Positions 12,401 to 27,400 of a stretch of 64,000 bases of DNA are shown piece by piece; the first letter of the stretch is position 1; every line of letters begins with the position of its first letter. The DNA is from an uncultured Clostridia bacterium (GTDB lineage: Bacteria > Bacillota > Clostridia > Christensenellales > UBA1242). The position numbers were made by a program, and so were the translations under genes. The notes below the pieces were generated by a model. The model was not told the origin of the DNA. It made no database searches and saw only the letters and a program-made list of their open reading frames with translations. Location of the stretch: positions 281,731 to 345,730 of the forward strand of contig CALWKE010000002.1 of assembly GCA_944381185.1 (NCBI GenBank), given 5' to 3'.

Positions 12401-15400
12401 ATTTATGCAACTGCTTCTGGTGTACCAACCCATCCATGTGTAACCAAATCGGTCAACTAAAACAGACGAAATATCGGTATTATCATTAAGTGTCCATTCA
12501 TCGGTATCAAATTTAATTGTTAATGTGTCATCAAATTCATATTGTTCATCAACAAATGATTGAGATATTGAATTAAAGAAGTATGGGTTTGTTGAACCAA
12601 TATTCTTATTTCCATTAAATTTAACCTTATAAACGTTTGCTTCATAGTGAGCATTAAGAGCAACTGCAAATTCTCTTTGGTCGTCACCTAAAATTTCTTT
12701 AACTCTTGTGTTTTCATTTCGTAAATCATAAGTGTAATACAAATAATTTTCCGTTGTTTTTGCACTTGTTCCCGAAGCATCAACTTCATCTTTAATTGCA
12801 AAGTAGTCAATTCTAACAAGTGTGCTCTTTGCCTCTGACCCATCAACAGTTTCAAAATATGGATAACTTTGACCTAGGCTAAAGCCTGTGAATGTGTAAC
12901 CAACTCTTTGGAATGCTGTTGTTTCAACATCGGTTCCGTCAAATGTGAGAGTCACTGCATAATTTGCATCACCATAATTTGAAATTTGATATGCTGGAGA
13001 TGAACCAACTTTAAGGTCACTTACGCTGTTAACATCATTTCTTTCATAATAAATGTTATATGTGTTAGCTTGCCAACCTGCATAGAATGTCATTGCATAA
13101 ACTTTGCCATTCTTATCGGTTGTAAAGGTCATAAGTGAATCATAAATTGTTTTATCAAATTTGCTATTATTTGCATCACTAATTGTTGATGTGTAATTTG
13201 ATGTAAATGTCCTTAAATCTTTGCTATGGCCATCAACAACAAGCAAACTATTATCATTCATTGTTCCGTTAAAGAAGATTGTTGAACCATCAGTTGCAAT
13301 TCGCTCTGTGCGGTTTTCATATCCTCTAGTGAACCAACCTGTCCAAGTGTAACCATAACGGTCAACATTAACACCATTATGAATATGTGTGCCAACCTGT
13401 CCGTTATATGAATTATAATCACTTTCAATGTCAAAAATTTCTTGATAATTTGATGTATAAATATTTGTATCAAACATTACATACATATTGAAGTTGGCAT
13501 TTTCAAGAACATAATTATTTACATCGTCATTGTAATAAGCATTAGTTGAACCAATTGAATAATCATTATTTGTGTTAAATGCAGAAGAATCAAATGTAAC
13601 TTCATAAATAATTCCCTGCCATTTAGCATAAATTGTCACTTCAAACTGATTATTTGCTCTATTTTCAACCCAATTTCCTTCACCTGTTTGAGAAGTAAAT
13701 GTATAACCATTTTCATTTGAGTATGAAAGTGTCTTTTCAAAATCTTCAAGTTCATCAAGTGTAAGTGCTGAATTTGGATTTCTAAATACAAACTGATTGA
13801 ATAGTTGATAGTTAAGAGTTTGCATAGTAACAATTTCTCTTCCACTGATTCTATCAACATATTTGTTATATGCGTTTTCATAGTTATAATCAGTACCCGA
13901 AGTTAAGAAATCAATCTGTTCTTTTGCTTCTGCGTTACTATACCAACCAATCCAGAAGTATCCAAACTTTTCAAGAACAATATCTGTTAAATCAAATGTT
14001 CCATCATATGTCCAAACATTCGTGTCAAACACAATATTAAGTGAAATTGAAATTAATCCACTTTCACATGAACCTGATTGAATTCCACTATAGTTTGCAA
14101 CTGTTGAATCAGTCTGTGACGCATTTATATTTAAGTTAACCTTATATGTATTAACCTGCCACATTGCAAACATAATTGCAAAGTGATTATCTACATTATT
14201 TCCTGATTCTGTGTCGCCAAGAACTTCAAATTCACCAAGATATTCATTTGAATTTGTTATCATACTTGTGTCGCGATATAGATAAGCATTATTTGTAACA
14301 GCTGAACCATCAAAGTTTTCACTCATAATGGTCGATTCACTAAGAATAATCTTGTTTCCTTTTGAAATTGTGTTAGTAGAATTTAAACCAAATCTCCAAC
14401 CTGTGAATGTGTAACCTATTCTAGTAACATATTGTGCATCATACTCAACATCAAATATAAGTTTAGCATAATCACCTGAATTTGATTGAAGTGGAGATGA
14501 AGTGTCAAGATATGGTTCATTTTTAATTGTGTGTAATCCACTATTTGTATGAGCAAGTGAACCATTTCTTGTTATCCAATCATCAATGCCATTAGTTCCA
14601 TAATCATATGTAATTTGATATGTATTAGCTTGCCAACCTGCATAAAGTGTTATGCTTCCAAATGTGTTACCATCATATTCTGCATTAAGATTATCAAGAG
14701 TATTTGCTTTTTTAACTGCATCACCTGCATAATCATAAGTTAAATCATAACTTGGTTCATCATAATTTATTTCTAAAATAAGGTCATAATCAAGTTTTGG
14801 AAGTGTTATTGAACCATTTTCTGCATAAATGTGTCCATCAACAATTTGCTGATATCCATTTAAAATATCGTCAAGGTTTTCAATTTCATTCCAATCAAAC
14901 CCATTTTTGTTAGTATTGAAGAATGTGTCATGAGCATTTGAATTTCTATTGTTTGAAACATACCAACCTTGCCATGTGTAACCATATCTATCAATAATGA
15001 TATCTTCAAGACTAATAATATTTCCATTGTATTCAAGTTGCCATAAGTTTGTATCATAAGTAACAACCAAGCGAATACTTTCGTCATCAATAAAGTAACT
15101 GTCATTATTATACGCAAGATCACTTTGTTCATAACTATAGAATTGTGGTGTTGTTGAACCATTATTCTTGTTCATATCAAACACAATGTTATACTTATTA
15201 GCCTTCCAAACTGCATATAACACAACATTTTCACCATTATACATTGAGTTATGAATTTGGTCTTTTATTGAGTTATAGAAGTTATATGTGTATGTGTCAA
15301 TCCCGTCATAAGAAACAAAATAAGCATTGTTTCCGCTTGCACCAAACCAATATGAGAAGAATCCAGTGCCATAAAGCGAAGTTGATTCGTTGTAAATATC

Positions 15401-18400
15401 AGTTTGATTTGCACCATTTCTAATAATTGACCATTCACTTTCGTTTGACCAAGCAGAATTGCCTGCAACTGATGCACTTGCATCAAACAACTCTTTAGTT
15501 GACCAACCAAAGAATGTGTAGCCAACCATTGAATATTTATTTGTATCAAATGGCATTACTTGGTTAAAGTAGAAGTTTTGAGTTAAAAGTGAATTTTCAA
15601 GATTGTTTTCATCAATTTCAACACCATTAATAACAGCGGGACTTGTTGCATTTTGCTTATTAAAGTCATAAGTAACTGTTATTTGTTTTGGAGTCGAATA
15701 GAAATGAATATTGTTTGTTTGGAATGTGTTAGAATCGCCAAGAACTGTTAACTTAAACACGCCATAGGTTGTTCCGTCCGCTCTTGTGTATTCAATACTT
15801 ATTGAATTTGGAAGAGCAAGATTGTTACCTGAACTATCTTTAATTGAAACAGTATAACCGTTTCCATTTTCAGAATAACTAATGTAATAGTCTGTGCCAA
15901 GATATTTAATAACAGAAAGTGTATAACCTTCAATTTCAGTAAAGTAAATAACATAACTATTGCCATAGAAATTATCTGTGATTGTTCCGTATCTTTCTTT
16001 ATATGTTATTGAAGAAAGGTCACCAATTCTGTTAGATTCATAATAATCAATTCTAATGTTAGAAAGTGTTTGATTATTGAACCATGAATTATTTGCTATT
16101 GGGTCAAGTCTTGTATCTTTAATTGAACCATCACTATTAAGTTCATAGAAATATGAATCAATATTGATTGTTGTGTAAACCGGTTCAACTAAAATTCTAG
16201 CAAATGTGTATCCACCAAAGGTGTTATTATCAATTGCAGATTTTTTGTAAAGGTCACGAACATCATCAATATAAATTGTTTTATATCTAATATCTTCGCT
16301 TACTTCACCATTGATTGTTGAATCATCTACATTAACTCTGTAACAATCACCTGCAAGAAGTGGAGTTGTGTTATTAGTAACGGTAACATCTGTCATTCTA
16401 TAAGTGTAGTTAGTTTCAACAGTTCTAAAGGTAATTCCATCATCAAACAATGATGCTTTTCCAATGAATATAAGTTCAACATAATAAACTACTGAACCAC
16501 CAATGTTGTAACTTCCACTTCTAAATTCAGTTACCTCTGCTTTAGATTCTTCAAATGAAAGATGCCCTGCTCCTGTATTTTTCAAGAACTCAAGAGGTTT
16601 AATTCCGATATAGAACTTGAATCCAAGAGAATCAAGAGAAAGTGTGTTTGAAGTTGAAAGGTATGAAATGCTTGTGCCTTCAAATCTGTATGAAACAAAT
16701 GAATCTGCTGTCGCAATAATTTCAACATCTCCATAAATTCCATAGATTAAAAGTGTAATATACCCAGTGTTTTCATCAAATGTATATGAAATAAATTCAC
16801 AGCCATGGAATAAATATACCCAATTTCCGCTTTCACTTCCATTATCACTATACTGATATGTGTAAGAGTAGTTTCCGTCAACAAGTTTACTAATTATATC
16901 ATCTCTTGTTATGGTAAATGTTCCCTTGCCATAATTAACAGTAAGTGTTTCAATCAAATATCCACTATGTGGTCTAATCACATATTCATTGATATCTGAT
17001 GGATAAACATTTCCTTGATTTAAACTATCAGCATAATCAATTGTAACACCAACAGTTTCCTCTTCTTTGTAAAGGTCATTAGCACCACCAGAAACAGAAG
17101 ACTCAAATGTAATATTATGTGTTATATCAGTAAAGGTTGCAACAACTTCAAGCGAATTATTTTCTTCTCTTGTATCTGCAAATAAGATATAGCAATAATA
17201 ATCGTGCGTTGATTCAGTGTAATGGCTTAAATACAAAACAAATTCAATGCCATTAAATGAAATTGTGTATGCCTTTTCAACAATATAAGTTATTCCGTCA
17301 GCAACAATTTCAAATGAATTATAAACATTAATTGAACTTGCACTTATAATCGCTCCATCACTTGACCTTAAAACAAAGTTAGTAAAGTCAATTTGATATT
17401 CATTGCTATCAAGTCCATACATCAAATCAAAGTAATCACTTGTTGTTCCATTGCTGAAATATAGTCTGCTTAAATATGAATCAACATAATTAAGTTCATT
17501 TCCGTCAAAGATATTATTCTTTGTGTTAATGCTTGGATAGAACACAACAAATTGTGTGTTTCCGTAGAACATATTAGGATTATTAGCAACAATTTGAACT
17601 TGTGAATCAAGTGTATTTTCTGTGCCTGTTCCCTGTTCAACATAGCCTTGAAGTGTTCCATTACCAACAGTGCTGAAATCAAGTGAATTATATTCTATTG
17701 TTTCAACATTAAGTGTTACATCAAAATCGGTGTAGACATTTGCAATCTTAATTATGTAACGATATTCACGAGTTTCTTTGTTATAGAATTCTTCATATGT
17801 AAACACATTTGTTGTTGTTCCAAGATTTGTTATTATCACATCATCTTCAGCCAGTCTATAACCTTCACGAAGGTAAATAAATAATGTTAAATCATTATTT
17901 TGAATTGTTGTTACAACAAAGTTTACATCTGTGTTATAAACAAAGTTATCATAAGCTCGTTTGCCGACCTCTTCGTCATTATCAAACCTTGCATTATCAG
18001 GGTCATTTTCATCAGCATTATTTGAATAAACAAATGCATTTGGCGTATATGGAATTCTGTTAAGAGAACCAATATATTCTTCAAATGTTGAAGGCAAATC
18101 ATAAGAACCTTTATAATTTACTCTATCCGCATAGATAATTGTATTGTTATTAATGTTGTCTGTAAGGTTAACATTTTGTGATAAGTTAACACTTTCAATT
18201 CCACTTACAGGGTTATTTGTTTGAAGAGTTCCATCCGTTCTATAATAAACTGCACCATAATCAGCATTTATTGTTACATCTGCAGAATACTCAACCATTT
18301 TATAAACTGCATAAACATAGATGTCACAATATGCATGAGTGAACCTAAATTTAATATTGCCATCTTCATCTGTATAGTAATAGAATTCAGAATGTGCAAT

Positions 18401-21400
18401 TTGTGTTGAGCCGTCAAAATCAGTGTAAGTATACTCAAATTCATGATAATTATTTTGACCATTATTCTTTGTGAAATAACTATTTTGATAGAATTCATCA
18501 TTGATTAAGTATGCATGATTTTGGTCAATTTGAACATACCACCCAACAAATTCATACCATGATGGAACAGGAACTTGAAGTCCACCAAGTCTAGACTCAT
18601 AAGGGTTCCACTCCCATTCAAAGTCGGTTGCATAACTTGCACGAATAAGTTCTGTTTTGTGTTGTTCAACAACCGTAACACCATCATCTGCATAAATTGT
18701 AGGTATTGTTGAATAGTAAACATAGTTTCTATCAAGTTCAGGGTTTTCACCATTTGTTGGAGCAACAAAATGATGTCCTTTGTCTACTTTATTGTCATCA
18801 TATTCTGTTGTTGGGTTCGTATCACTATCATAGAAATCTGCATAATAAACTTCTTTAACATCATACGCAAAGAAATATTCATCTCCTGCATATCTCTTAT
18901 AAAGTGGTGAACCAGCACTTATAAACTTATCAGATGAGAAGAAATCATAATCAATATAAAGTTCATCAACATCATCAGGGTCATTTTTGTAATCATCAAG
19001 ATTGATATAAGGAACATCACATCTTGATTGTTCTTCCATATCTGTAAGATATAAGTATTCATTTGAATAATTTGGCTGATACCAAATACTCATATAATCA
19101 TCGTCAAACACACCACTATCAATATCAGTTAAATCTGAAACATTAAACCAGTCACTAACATTTTCAAATTTATCTGGATTAGGGTCTGTTAATTCACTTT
19201 GATTGTCATAGTTATAATACCACCTAAACCATGCATAATAGTCATAATGAAGTGGAATATAATCTTCATCGGTAATGGCGTCAGCTATAACAAATTGTCC
19301 GTCATAAGTTATCTCAATATAGTTAACTAAATTACCATGCCCGTCATCAAACATATTATATGGTTCATAGTTTGTTGAACCGCCATTATTGATTTCATTA
19401 ACTTTATTTTCGTCGTCATATGTTCCAACTGCATAATAGAAATATGCTTTATAAGTTTTTGCTGTCCAATGAGCATAGAGTTGAATAATATGGTCTGGGT
19501 CACTATGATTTGTAAAACCTAATTGCCCTTGAGTTGCCGAATTAATAAAGTGTTTTGTTGTTTGATAATCAGCATTTCCTTTATCAATAAGTTGTTCACA
19601 ATCATCTGGAATTGAATTAACATCATGAACTCTTGTAAACATTGTGTAATTGAAAATTGGTTGTTCGGCATCGTTTACAATATCAGTTCTATCAATACCA
19701 GTAACAATTTGATATGAATCACCCGATGCAATAAACCAGCCATCAAATGTGTAGCCATATCTTTGTGCATTGACATTGTTAAGGTTAATCCAATTATTTG
19801 TATCAAACACAACTGTAACTGTGTATGTTTGAGTGTCACTTAAATAATTTGTTCCGTCAAAGAACCTTGCAGGGGTCTTTTCAACGGTGGTATTAAGGTT
19901 AAAGTTAACTGAATATGTTTCAGCTTGCCACCTTGCATAAAGGTTAACTGTTCCATTCAAAATTTGGCTCTTTAGAATATCATAGTAATTATATTCATAA
20001 GACTCGCTTGTTGAAGCATTTGCAACAAATGATGCCAAATTGTTATAGAGTGCAACATCAGCATTTTCATTTAACCAATCAGTAACACTAGACCAGCCAA
20101 TAAATGTGTATCCCACCATATCAAATGGATAGAAATCTAACCTGTTTGTGTAAGTGAATAACCTATATTCCTCACTTGTTATATCAACATCGTCAAATAG
20201 TTTTAAGTTTTCTGGAACATAGTCAGGGTTTTTAGCAAGTTCTTCATAAGCACTTGTTAAATCACCATATTCAAACACTTGATTATAAACAAGTTTTTGT
20301 GTTGTTACTCTGTTTTCAGCAAAATCATTTGCTGACAAATATTCTTTGCTATCAACAACAACATTATATGGGTCAGCAACTGGATTTGTTATTGTGTTAA
20401 CAATAAGTGGACTTGATGATGCTTGCTTATTTGAATTATATCTAACTTCAAAGATATCTGGTGTTGAATAAAATTCCATAACATAACCATCGGTTAGATA
20501 TGCAACAATATCACCTGTAAATGAAATGTGATAAACTCCACCATCAACTGTGTAAGTTGACTCGGCAATATCATGTCCACATTCATCAGTGAATGTTATT
20601 GTTCCGTTTGAAACAACACCAGTTATGTTAATAGCATTGCCCTCATTTTCTTCTGTTATAGTGTTGTTTGTAAGTCCATAGAATTTGATTGTTGAAAGTG
20701 TGTAGCCATCAACTTTTGAATAATCAAAACTTATTGTTCTTCCATAATATGTATGAATAACTTTGCTTGCATCATATTGAATTTGTGAGAGATCTTTTGT
20801 ATTTGTGTAATCAGCATAATAGTTTGTAACTATATCTGAAACTACCTCTGAATTGAACCAAGTATACTGTGAATATGGGTCAAGCCTTGCACCCATAACA
20901 TTTCCATTAACATCAATAACATTTAAGTATGAGTTAACTTCAACAACATTTGCAAGCACATCAACTCTAAATTTCACAAAACTTCTGCCATTATTACCAA
21001 GGGCAAATATGTCTTGCATTGCATTTATTGTTCCACTTGTATAGTTTGTTGATGATTTTGCAACTTCACGAAGTTCTCTTTCATTTTCTTCATTAAACAC
21101 ATAAGCGTTTTGAAGTTGGAATGAATACTCATCACCAAGCATATTAAAGTAGAATGGATTATTAAAGATATCAGCATTGCCATATGAAACAAATTCAAGA
21201 TAATACATTGTCATATCAATGCCATCTTTGTTTACGCCATCATAATAGCCAGTAACAAAATAACTTGCATCAAGCACATCTTGGTCAATTGTAAAGATAA
21301 TATTATCTTTTGTTATGTCTTGAACAGCACCTGCAGTTGAAAGGAATGAAACTTGCTCTGCTTCTAGTCTAAACACAACATGCGACTTAAAGAATGACTC

Positions 21401-24400
21401 GATTGTCATTTCATGGTAAATACCTGCAATAGTTATTGTTATAACACCAGTTTTAACATCATAAACATATGAAATATATGCATCATTATGAGTCAAATAA
21501 TAATCATCAGTTGATTGCTCATCAATGAAAGTGTAATTATAGGTGTATTTGCCATTTTTAACATAATCTGTCACAATTTCATCAAGTGAAATTCTATAAG
21601 TTTCACCTTGATAAGAAATTAAAATATAGTCAACAACATAGCCATCATCAGGTGTTATGGTAAACACATTTGTTGCAGTTGGCAAAATATTATTGATTGT
21701 TGATGTGATTGCACCAAAGTTATTGCCAGCTGTGTAAACATCAGAATCATCAGTAAGTTCAGCACTTGTTACTATTGAATTTCTTATATCTGTAAAATTA
21801 GCAACAACTTGTTTTGATTCATTTTCTGCAGTTGCATCACTAAACAAGATATAACAATATTTAACTTCGGTATGAAGCCCACCATTTGAGCAAAGATAAA
21901 GCACGAAATCGCCCATCTTAAATGCATTGTTAACATCATATGTCACACCATCAACAACAAATGTGTTATATGCTCTTTGAGAGTAATAACTTTCAGCATT
22001 TGTTGAAGTTATCTTTGCCATATCATATCTATCAGTAACATCATTATATCCAATATTAAAGTTATAGGTATTATTACCTATTTTTAATGATGAAAGATAA
22101 GATGAAATTTCAATTATTCCATTATCAGTTGAAAGTGGGTCAAATTTTGGATAGAACACAACAATGTTTGTGTTTCCATAATAAGATTTTGATGTTTGAT
22201 TCTTTGCTGTAACATTAAAGTTTGCATTAGAACTTGTTGCACCTTCACCTGCAACAGGCACATAACTAAACCCTTGAGGGTTTCTGTTAGAACTTCCATT
22301 TTGACTGAAGTTTAAGAAAGTATATGTTGTTGTTGCAAAAGTAAATCTTAATGTGCTTATTTCATCAGCATAAGCCGTTGCGTCATCTACATATTCTTCT
22401 GTGTCATCAGCAAAGCAATTTGTGATTGTTATAACATAAGTAATCGTTCCATCAGCATTTTTTATGTTATAAATGCTGTGTTGATTTGAAACAATAACAT
22501 CTCCACCATAAAGTGTTCGCTCTGTGTTAAAGATTGAAGCACCAACAGCATTAACAAGTTCATAACTTGACAAATAATATCCTAGTTTGGTTGTTATTTC
22601 AATAACCAAAGTTTTATTTTGAACAGAATGAATTTCATTCTTACCTTTAACTTCAGTGTTTGGAATGTAAATATCAGTGTTATAAACTGAATTTGTTATA
22701 ATATCAACACGACTCACAATATCGCCAATTGAACTAACACCATTATAGTTCAAATTACCAATGTATCCAGTTAATGAATCGTTAAGATAATCAAACTTAC
22801 CATTAGAAGATTCTGTTATTGTTGTTGCTTTATCACTTGCAATAACATCAACATTATACTTGTTTATAGTCTTTCTATAAACAGCATAAATATAAAGATT
22901 TCCATCAATTTGACTATCTGCATATGGCTGATAATTTGTTGAACCGCCAACAAATTTACCAAATTCATACCCTTCTTCATAGATGTCAATAAATACTTTT
23001 TGGTCACCATTTAAGTAGTAATAACCAGTAATGTCACTATTTTCATCATAATCGGCATAAATTTGAGAATTAAATGGAGTTGTTGAAACATACCAACCAG
23101 CAAGTGAATAGTCTGTTGGAAGTGCATCACGATAAAGTTGTGTTAACACAATGGTATTATCATATTTAATTTTATTTAGAACATCATCATAGTTCTTATT
23201 TAACTCATGATAAAGTGCAGTGTTGTTTGCATTATCGTTTTCTTGTGTTGTTGCATAATAATAGAAATAGTCATAAATTTCTTTTCTATAATATGCATAG
23301 AAGTAATAGTCAGTTTGGTCAAAAATATCCCAATATCTAACAATTTCATTGCTACCTGTTGTTTTGCTGTAAAGTTCATAAATATAGTTTGTATCAGTTG
23401 CAAACTCATGAAGAACATAATCAGTTGGAGCAGTTGAAATAAGTTGCGTTTCATCAAAACTTGTTAACCCAGTATAGATGTCGTAGTTATCACTGCTATA
23501 GAATTTGTTTCCGTTATTATATATTGGAGTATTATAGATTGTTGATGAAGATGCAGAATCTCTAGAGAATATCCAATAATAGAAGTCATATCCATAAGGA
23601 ACATTTTCAGTTCCAGCAACAGCATTCAAATTAAATGTATCATAAGGAAGAACAAGAGCTTTATTGAAAGTAACTGTTACAGTGGTGTACTCCTTATAGT
23701 TTGTATTAACATTATAGTATTCATCATAAAAACTTGTTGAATCATCAACTCTGCTTGTTCCATGATAAGCAGAATCATAATCATAATCTGAATAGTAGAA
23801 ATGAACTTCATAGGTTCTTGGCGTATAGAACGCATAAGCATAAAGATGACGGTTATCGTCAACATTTGTTTGTGGATTGTCTTCATATCTGAAATAGAAT
23901 TTATTGTCAGGTGTCCAAAGTTGCAAGTATTGCCCATTGCCAATTTCAGAATCTGAAGCATATAAGTGTCTATTAGGATTAAATTCAAAATAATGATTAA
24001 GATATTCACTTGTAAGTTCGGTTATAGTTTCTTCTGATAATGGTGAATATGAAATAAACCACCCATTAAATATATATCCATCAAGTGAAACTGATTTAAC
24101 TGTGAATAAGTCATTAAAATTAAATCCAGTTATGGTTTCAGTTGAACCATTTGTTGAAATATAATAGTCAACATTATTAGCAAATTCTGTTCCATCAGCA
24201 TACTTATCATCGTTCAAATAAACTGAATTGTTTTCTGTCCAATAATAAGTAATATCAAATGAATTTACTTCATAGAACATGTAAAGATATAGGTCATTGC
24301 TATAATCTTCAAAATAAGTTCTGTAATAGAAATATTTTTCAATTCCATCACCAACAACCTTATCCCTATCAATTATCCAATATTGACTATAATAAGACTC

Positions 24401-27400
24401 TTCTTCTGGAGTTTCAAGCAAACTTGGGTCATTCAAAATATACTCATTTGTGATTGAAGTGATTGTTGAATCACTAGAAAGAAGTGTTTTTGATGTAAAG
24501 AACCCTCTAAATGTATAGCCTAACAAGTTATCGAATGTAATTTCTTCTCTGATAACTTTGTTGTTATCATTGTTATAATACCAAACAACAACCGAGTATG
24601 TGTAATCGTCTTTATTATCACGAATTAAAACCACATCGTTATAGGCAACAGTTATATTAATTTCGTTAAAGTAGTTAGCAACAGAGTTTGCACTGCCAAC
24701 TTTATTATCTTTTGAATTATAGAAATGTAAATTATATTCATTTGCAGTGTAGTATGCATAAGCATAAACATCTGTAGTGTATCTAAACAAGAATGATTCA
24801 CCATTTTGAACCCAATTTTGTTCATAAAGTGACGAATTTGCGTCTTCATCAGATAAAATTTCACCATAGGTTGTTTTGTTGTTTTGATAAGAATTTAAAT
24901 ATTCAACGGTTTCACCAACCCAATTAAATTTAATAGATTGAAGAGGTGTTGTTGATATATACCAACCCTGCCATGTATAACCCGCAAAAACTTCCCTGTT
25001 ATCAGCTGCAAGTGAATATGTGGTGTAAAGTTCATTAAAACTTACCTTTTCAATTACAGGAAGAGCGATAGATTCATAATGGTCGGTGTTGTTAATATGG
25101 TCAAACTTATTAGTATTTGCATTGTAATATGTAATTGTGTATTCATTTGCAGTGTAATATGCATAAGCGTAAACATCGCTAGTATATCTAAAGTAGAATT
25201 CTTCAGCATTTTTAGCCCAATTTTGTGCATACGTTTCATCGCCAAAAGAAACATCATTCATCAAATAAACTGCTTGAGTGAAAGAGTTAATTAATGTTTC
25301 ATTATTATTTGTTGAAGCAAGTGGTGATGTAACTGCATACCAACCATTAAAAGTGTAACCAACAAGTGAAGAATCTTTAACTTTTAATAATTCGTTAAAA
25401 TCAATACTTACAACTTGTGTTTGCATGAAATATGCTGTGTAAATGGCATGTTCATACCTATTTGAACCAACAACTTCAACCAAGTTGTCACTAGGTTCAT
25501 AATAGTAAACATTATAAGTGTTTGCTTCAAAAAGTGCATAAGCAAATACATCATTTGTATATCTCCAAATGAATGTGTTTGATGGTGTCCAAACCTGTTT
25601 GTAATTATCATTATTAATAGCCGAATCCGAATTAATTGTTTGATTGTTTGATGATGTGTTAATTTGATAACTATTTAAATAGATATCAGTATAAGCTGAA
25701 ATATTTCCAACTGTTTGAATTTCATCAAAAACATACCAACCAAGGAATGTATAGCCAATCAAACTTGTTTCATAGGTTGTATAATTTTCGTTAAATATTG
25801 AAGATGAAAATGCTTCATCAACTAAAACTTGAGAATAATTTGCCAAATTATTAGCAGTTCCAACAGCATTATCATTTGGAATGTAATAATTAATTGAATA
25901 TGAATTTGCTTCATAAACAGCATAAACATAGATATCGCTTGTATATCTGAAATAGAATGTGCTTCCATTTGTCCAATTTTGTTGATAACTTGAGCCATTA
26001 GCCTCATCTGAAGAAATTGTAAAATGGTCGTCTAAATCATAGTTATTTGTCCAATAACTATTTCTATATTCATTTGTTGGCGAAGTAAATTTAACACTTG
26101 ATGCAAGTGGAGATGTTGAAACATAGAAGCCAGTAAAGGTGTAACCAACAAGACCAAATTTATACGAATTAAAGTCAATAAGCATTTCATTAGAAATAGT
26201 TACTTTACCATTAAATGTAAATGGAATACCAGCGCTATCTCCCCTTATGCTATATTCACCAGCATTGTTTGCACTTCCAACAAGGTTGTTGTCAGCATCA
26301 TAATAGAACACATTATATTCATTTGGAACATAGAATGCGTAGGCATAAACATCAGAAGTGTATCTCCAAGTAAATGTTTCACCTGAAGCCCAATTTTGCA
26401 AATAATTTTCACCGAAGCCACTATCTGAATAAATTCCAGCAACAAGTGAACCTGTTTGAGAAGTTGTGTTATTAACTTGCAAACTTTCTAAATATGCTGA
26501 AGTTATTTCTGAAATTGAACCACTAAATGGAGTTGTTGAAACAAACCAACCTTTAAAGGTGTAGCCAGAAATTAAATCAGGTTCAACTTCCCAAATTGTA
26601 TAGTCATTATTAAATACAGCAGTATTTGAATAAATTAAATCAAAATAGTTTGTATTGTAAATATCATTAACTCTGTTATTTAAAGGCTCATAATAAGACA
26701 CTGTGTATGAAGTTTGCTCATAAATTGCATACACATAAATATCAGAATCATATCTATATAAAAAGCTTCCATCAACCGTGAAGTATTGTTCAATTTCATT
26801 TGAAGCATAAAGCCCGCTTGAAACTGCAATATCATCGTAAGCAAAATTTGTTATGTTTGTTATATCACTTTCTGTTAATAATTTGTTGGCAGAAAGCATT
26901 GAAGTTGTAACATAATAACCAACAATTTGATAGCCTAAAAGTGAAAAACCTTCGTCATCGTTGTTTCTAATAACATATTGACTATTGAAAATAACATTTT
27001 CACTAAAACTATTAAAATATAAATTGGTATTGTTTGTTGTTCCAATTAAGTTGTTGTTTGCTGTGTAATAGTTAACAGTATATTCATTTGGCTTATAAGA
27101 TGCATAACAGTATATGTTATATGTATAGTGCCACTTTCCGTTATAGTCTATGTTAGATTCAACATAATTGCCGTTTTCATCTTGTGTGTAAATTACCCAT
27201 TTATCAAACGAATAACCTTTTGGAATAACTAGGTCAATAACGCTTTCGCCAAGTTTGTAGTTTGTGAGTTCAAATGTAACAACATCAAAAGAGTTATATC
27301 CACTATCAGTTCTATAATCCTCATCATCAGGTGTAACTGCAGCAGAATAGTTAGGCATAGCATTAACAAATTGATTGAAGAAATCGTTAACATTATCCCT

